The translations under genes were made by a program, and so were the position numbers. Below, piece after piece: positions 61,291 through 64,000 of a stretch of 64,000 bases of DNA. The notes below the pieces were generated by a model. That model searched no databases. It was not told where the DNA came from and saw only the letters and a list, made by a program, of their open reading frames with translations. The stretch comes from JACVRW01 sp963808545 (lineage in GTDB: Bacteria; Actinomycetota; Thermoleophilia; Solirubrobacterales; Thermoleophilaceae): contig CAWEGB010000007.1 in assembly GCA_963808545.1 (NCBI GenBank), positions 507,342 to 571,341 on the forward strand. The letters are read 5' to 3'. How positions within the stretch are numbered: position 1 is the stretch's first letter; each line of letters opens with the position of its first letter.

Positions 61291-61449
61291 TCAGGCCGGG
61301 CTGCGCGCCAGGCCGGGCGGTTCGGACCGCGAGTCAGTCCAGCTCTTCGCGGCGGCCTTGAGCCGCCGCGAAGCTCTCAGGGCCAGCTTCGTCTGCTTGT
61401 CCGGGCCGAACGTGACCCAGCTGACACCAATCTCAGCGACCAGCTGCAT
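61291..61449 (-). CDS. Possible small basic protein
   Basis: 52 aa from ATG 61449 (MQLVAEIGVSWVTFGPDKQT), basic C-terminus (LRASRRLKAAAKSWTDSR). Codon bias is plausible but there is no family match and the ribosome site is weak. Rest of 61450-61621 holds no gene that I can see. Confidence 0.25.
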   Translation of the reverse strand: MQLVAEIGVSWVTFGPDKQTKLALRASRRLKAAAKSWTDSRSEPPGLARSPA

Positions 61450-61621
61450 AGAGCGACCAACCACATCCCGAGACCTCCTCCAGTTTGAACGGAGAAGGTT
61501 TCTCCCGCCTCGGGGGCCGACGACACCGGGCTCGACGAGCCGTTCTGACGATGCCGTCCGTCCGGGGATACTTCCCTTCGGCCCCGAACGATACCGGCCG
61601 GAACCCACCAAGTCGAGACGC

Positions 61622-62563
61622 TCAGCGGCGATGCTCCACGAACGCCTGGCCCGGCTCCGAGATCTCGCCGGCCTCGAGCTTGCGGCTCCGCTCGAGCTCG
61701 GCGTTGAGCTCGGCTCCGAGCAGGATGAAGATGTTCGACAGCCAGAGCCAGAGCAGGAAGATGATCGGGCCGGCGAGCGCGCCGTAGGTCTTGTTGTAAG
61801 AGGCGAAGTTCGACACGTAGAACGCGAAGGCCACCGAGCCGATCACCCAGCCGAGCACGGCCAGCAGCGCTCCGGGCGAGAACAGGCGGAACGGGAGCTT
61901 CACGTTCGGAGCGCCCCAGTAGAGGAACGCGAGCAGAACGCTGACGAGGAACAACAGCACCGGCCACTTGGCGACGCCCCAGACGTCCACTGCCGTATCG
62001 CCCACCCCGATCAGGTCGCCGGCCTCCTTGGCGAGACCACCCGTGAGCGTCACCGAGAACGCGACGATGCCGGCCAGCACCATGAGAATCAGCGTGAGGC
62101 CCACGCGCAGGGGCAGTCGCTTGGTGATCGATCCGGCGTCGTCGATGTCGTAGATCGAGTTCGACGCGCTCATGAAGCCGTTGACGTAGCCTGACGACGC
62201 CCAGATCGCGCCCGTCAGACCGATCACGAAGGCGGCGCCGGAGGCGCTTCCGGCACCCTGGAGGTTTCTGATCGCGTCGCTGAGGATCTCCTGTGCCGGG
62301 CCGGGAGCCACCTGTTCGAGGTTCTCGAGGAGCGTGTCCGTGGCGGACTGGCCGATGAGGCCGAGCGCCGAAACCACCACCAGCAGCGCGGGGAAGATCG
62401 CCAGCACGCCGTAGTAGGTGAGGGCGGCCGCCCAGTCGGTGAGCTTGTCCTCGCTGAACGCCTTGACGGTGCGCTTGAGCGCGCCCTTCCAGGAACGGGA
62501 CGAGAGGTCGGTGAGGCTGTCGGGAGCGTCGCCGTCAGCCGTCTTGCCTTCGGAAGTGGCGAT
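61622..62563 (-). CDS. YihY/BrkB family inner-membrane protein (start unclear)
   Basis: ~313 aa. Family core is clear: LTDWAAALTYYGVLAIFPALLV, IWASSGYVNGFMSASNSIYD, FRLFSPGALLAVLGWVIG, FYVSNFASYNKTYGALAGPI and IFLLWLWLSNIFILLGAELNAELER, with six membrane helices. The N-terminal coding stretch (TIATSEGKTADGDAPDSL) has no ATG, GTG or TTG; the only candidate is an ATC (62563) with GGAGGGG nearby, so a point or frame error is suspected. GTG 62407 would remove the first helix. BrkB-like proteins are of unknown transport function. Confidence 0.8.
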   Translation of the reverse strand: MATSEGKTADGDAPDSLTDLSSRSWKGALKRTVKAFSEDKLTDWAAALTYYGVLAIFPALLVVVSALGLIGQSATDTLLENLEQVAPGPAQEILSDAIRNLQGAGSASGAAFVIGLTGAIWASSGYVNGFMSASNSIYDIDDAGSITKRLPLRVGLTLILMVLAGIVAFSVTLTGGLAKEAGDLIGVGDTAVDVWGVAKWPVLLFLVSVLLAFLYWGAPNVKLPFRLFSPGALLAVLGWVIGSVAFAFYVSNFASYNKTYGALAGPIIFLLWLWLSNIFILLGAELNAELERSRKLEAGEISEPGQAFVEHRR

Positions 62564-62608
62564 GGTCGTCCCCTCCCGGATGACCGACGAATGCTTGCTC
62601 AGACGAGC

Positions 62609-62915
62609 CTAGCGCCGGGGCGCGTCGAGCTTCACGCCGACCTCGTAGTGCACGACCGAGGTGCGCTGGCCCATCGCGCCCGGGACGGGAGGACTCATCG
62701 CGTTGAGCGTTTCGTCCCCCTGGCGCAGGTCCTCCTCCGTCTCGAACAGGGTGATGTTCATCATGCGGCCTTCGTCTGCGCTGTGGAGCAGCATCAGCCC
62801 CACCGCCGGGACACCCTCCGGGCGGCCCGGACTCGGCGCGCTGCTGGATCTCCTCGACCACCTGCTTGATCTGCTCAGGGTCGCCCCCTTCGAACGTTGC
62901 CACTCGGGCGTGCAT
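62609..62915 (-). CDS. ABM-like small protein (one frameshift)
   Basis: ~102 aa. ATG 62915 with GGAGG upstream: MHARVATFEGGDPEQIKQVV, then EEIQQRAESGP. After one shift near 62822 in a GGGCCGCCCGG tract: EGVPAVGLMLLHSADEGRMM, NITLFETEEDLRQGDETLNA and VHYEVGVKLDAPRR. Ferredoxin-like dimeric alpha-beta barrel fold (antibiotic-biosynthesis-monooxygenase type) inferred from the layout. Function unknown. Confidence 0.6.
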
Positions 62916-63241
62916 GCGGCCTCCTGTGGTAGCGGTGACGTGCGCGCCGAGCGTCTCACCGCCGGCCCGGCGCCGCAAGCGGCGGCTTGAACGAGCGTCC
63001 GCCGCGACGACCGCCTATCCGGGCGGGGGCAGCAACTCGCCGTGGACGCCCAGGGCTGGACGGGCTCTCAGAGTTCGTGCGATGTTCCGGTCGGCGGGCT
63101 GTGCACCGCATCCACCACCTACGAGCCCGGCGTGGGCAACCTGGCCGGCGACCGCGCGCGCGTGGTGGGCCGGCGCACGCGCAGCCTGCGTCGCTCGGTA
63201 GACCGAGTGCGGCGAGTCGAGCGCCAACGCTGAACGGCAGG

Positions 63242-63273
63242 GTGTGGCGCGGCGCAGAGCCGCCGCGCCACAC
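63242..63273. terminator. Strong 13-bp hairpin
   Basis: GTGTGGCGCGGCG and CGCCGCGCCACAC, perfect over 13 bp with a CAGAGC loop. No T run follows on either strand; many actinobacterial terminators lack one. It sits in the gene-poor stretch 62916-63384, upstream of pspC. Open frames there (62987-63388, 63042-63233) are not supportable. Confidence 0.5.
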
Positions 63274-63384
63274 TCCCGGCCGCGTGAGGGGGGTTCTCCG
63301 TACCTCTAGACGCCTGTTGGCCGCATGGTTCGGAGGCCGCGGCGCGGCGATCCTCAAAGCGTTCCCGAAACTGAGGATTGACCG

Positions 63385-63650
63385 ATGAGCTCCACCACCA
63401 CAGCCCCCACCCCCGCCCCGCGTGCCTCCTTCTCGAGCGCGCGAGCCTGGTTTGCCGCCCAGGGCCTGACGAGACCGCGCGAACATCGAGTGCTGTCCGG
63501 CGTCTCGGCCGGCCTGGCGCGGCGCTCGGAGTCGACCGCTTCGTGATGCGCCTCCTGATGGTCGCCGGCGTCCTCTTGCTCACGCCGCTGATCTACGTGG
63601 CGCTGTGGGTGCTGATGCCGGAGGAGAATGCGCCGAACACCCAGCAGTAG
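63385..63650 (+). CDS. PspC domain protein (one frameshift)
   Basis: ~89 aa. ATG 63385 starts MSSTTTAPTPAPRASFS, then RPREHRVLSGVSAGLA; one missing base near 63522 links to RLGVDRFVMRLLMVAGVLLLTP and LIYVALWVLMPEE, the classical PspC pattern (G-V-x-x-G-L-A...R). One to two membrane segments. Phage-shock/envelope-stress role by family. Confidence 0.75.
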
Positions 63651-63662
63651 CATCGGCCGCCG

Positions 63663-64000
63663 ATGATCGAGGCCATCTCACCCATGCCCGCCGGCACGCT
63701 TGGCTTCCGCCTCTGGGGGAGGATCGAGCGGGCCGACTACGCCGACGTGCTCGTCCCGGCCCTCACCAAGGCAGCCGTGAACGGAGCTGAGATGCGAACG
63801 CTCTTCCTGGTCGACGAGCTCGAGCGGATGGATCCCGGCGCCCTGTGGGCCGACGCCAAGGCGGGCTTCGACATGACCGTCGCGCATCGGGCGAACTGGA
63901 AGCGCACCGCGTTCGTGAGCGATCAGACCTGGCTGGTCGAGTCGGCGCGGCTGTTCGGCTGGATGATTCCCGGCGACTTCAGGACTTTTCCGGTGGCCGA
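63663..64000 (+). CDS. SpoIIAA-like (STAS/SEC14-like) protein, cut by window edge
   Basis: ATG 63663 (MIEAISPMPAGTLGFRLWG). Seen to the edge: RIERADYADVLVPALTKAAV, RTLFLVDELERMDPGALWAD, VAHRANWKRTAFVSDQTWLV, SARLFGWMIPGDFRTFPVA. Matches the SpoIIAA-like family PF11964 (STAS-like fold, ~120 aa, lacks phospho-Ser). Only a few C-terminal residues should be missing. Function unknown. Confidence 0.8.
   Translation, partial: MIEAISPMPAGTLGFRLWGRIERADYADVLVPALTKAAVNGAEMRTLFLVDELERMDPGALWADAKAGFDMTVAHRANWKRTAFVSDQTWLVESARLFGWMIPGDFRTFPVA

Noticed and set aside
62987..63388. 133-aa plus frame before pspC
   Set aside because: Runs through the 13-bp hairpin, Arg-rich, no start site.

Overview
The window is high-G+C actinobacterial DNA. 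The rpmG-secE-nusG-rplK-rplA-rplJ-rplL-rpoB-rpoC order, the class II ribonucleotide reductase with NrdR, the abundant GTG/TTG starts and the secreted 'NxVxxxxI' repeat protein fit Actinomycetota, most likely class Thermoleophilia (Solirubrobacterales or relatives). The class call is inference from gene style, not from a database search.

Layout. 1-12.5 kb (minus strand): transcription and translation core, interrupted between rplL and rpoB by a terminator and three metabolic genes (broken gamma-glutamyltransferase, glyoxalase, membrane hydrolase). 12.6-24.2 kb: small secreted proteins, two tRNAs (Thr-GGT, Tyr-GTA), a PD-(D/E)XK-like nuclease behind a LexA-type box, the primary sigma factor, FolE2, membrane proteins, two repeat-rich secreted proteins and a class III nucleotidyl cyclase. 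24.3-30 kb: an oxidative cassette made of a cholesterol-oxidase-like GMC enzyme translationally coupled to an alpha/beta hydrolase, divergent from two small conserved proteins and a DyP peroxidase. 30-33.4 kb: a large AAA/TPR regulator-like ATPase. 34-38.7 kb: a mobile mosaic with a tRNA 3'-half remnant, a tyrosine-recombinase fragment, a foreign glycosyltransferase and truncated XRE regulator bracketed by two identical 154-bp IS21-family ends, a complete IS21-family element, then tRNA-Thr(CGT). 38.8-50 kb: tmk-holB, a two-component system flanked by two acidic Ser/Gly-tailed exported proteins with shared 11-bp-spaced direct repeats, an epimerase-cupin pair, and nrdR-nrdJ behind two NrdR boxes. 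50-54.4 kb: an accessory block bracketed by TGTCA-rich repeats, with a decayed RNase H, a nuclease fragment, a flavoprotein and a peroxiredoxin fused to a cyclic-nucleotide-binding domain. 54.4-64 kb: envelope and stress genes (bactofilin-like, GYD, vanadium haloperoxidase-like, secreted glycosidase, orphan NarL-type sensor kinase, YihY/BrkB, PspC, SpoIIAA-like).

Sequence quality matters here. Many genes are intact protein families broken only by single-base indels, including genes that should be essential (sigma-70, nrdJ). At several sites adding or removing one base in a short C/G run restores the family sequence exactly. Most of these breaks are therefore more likely consensus errors than true pseudogenes. 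The RNase H copy, the integrase fragment and the XRE fragment look like genuine decay or truncation.

Most notable for follow-up: the LexA-boxed nuclease whose stop codon lies in the tRNA-Tyr anticodon loop, the two-component system with its paired acidic-tail proteins, the oxidase/hydrolase/DyP cassette, the peroxiredoxin-cNMP fusion, and the IS21-end-bracketed cargo.
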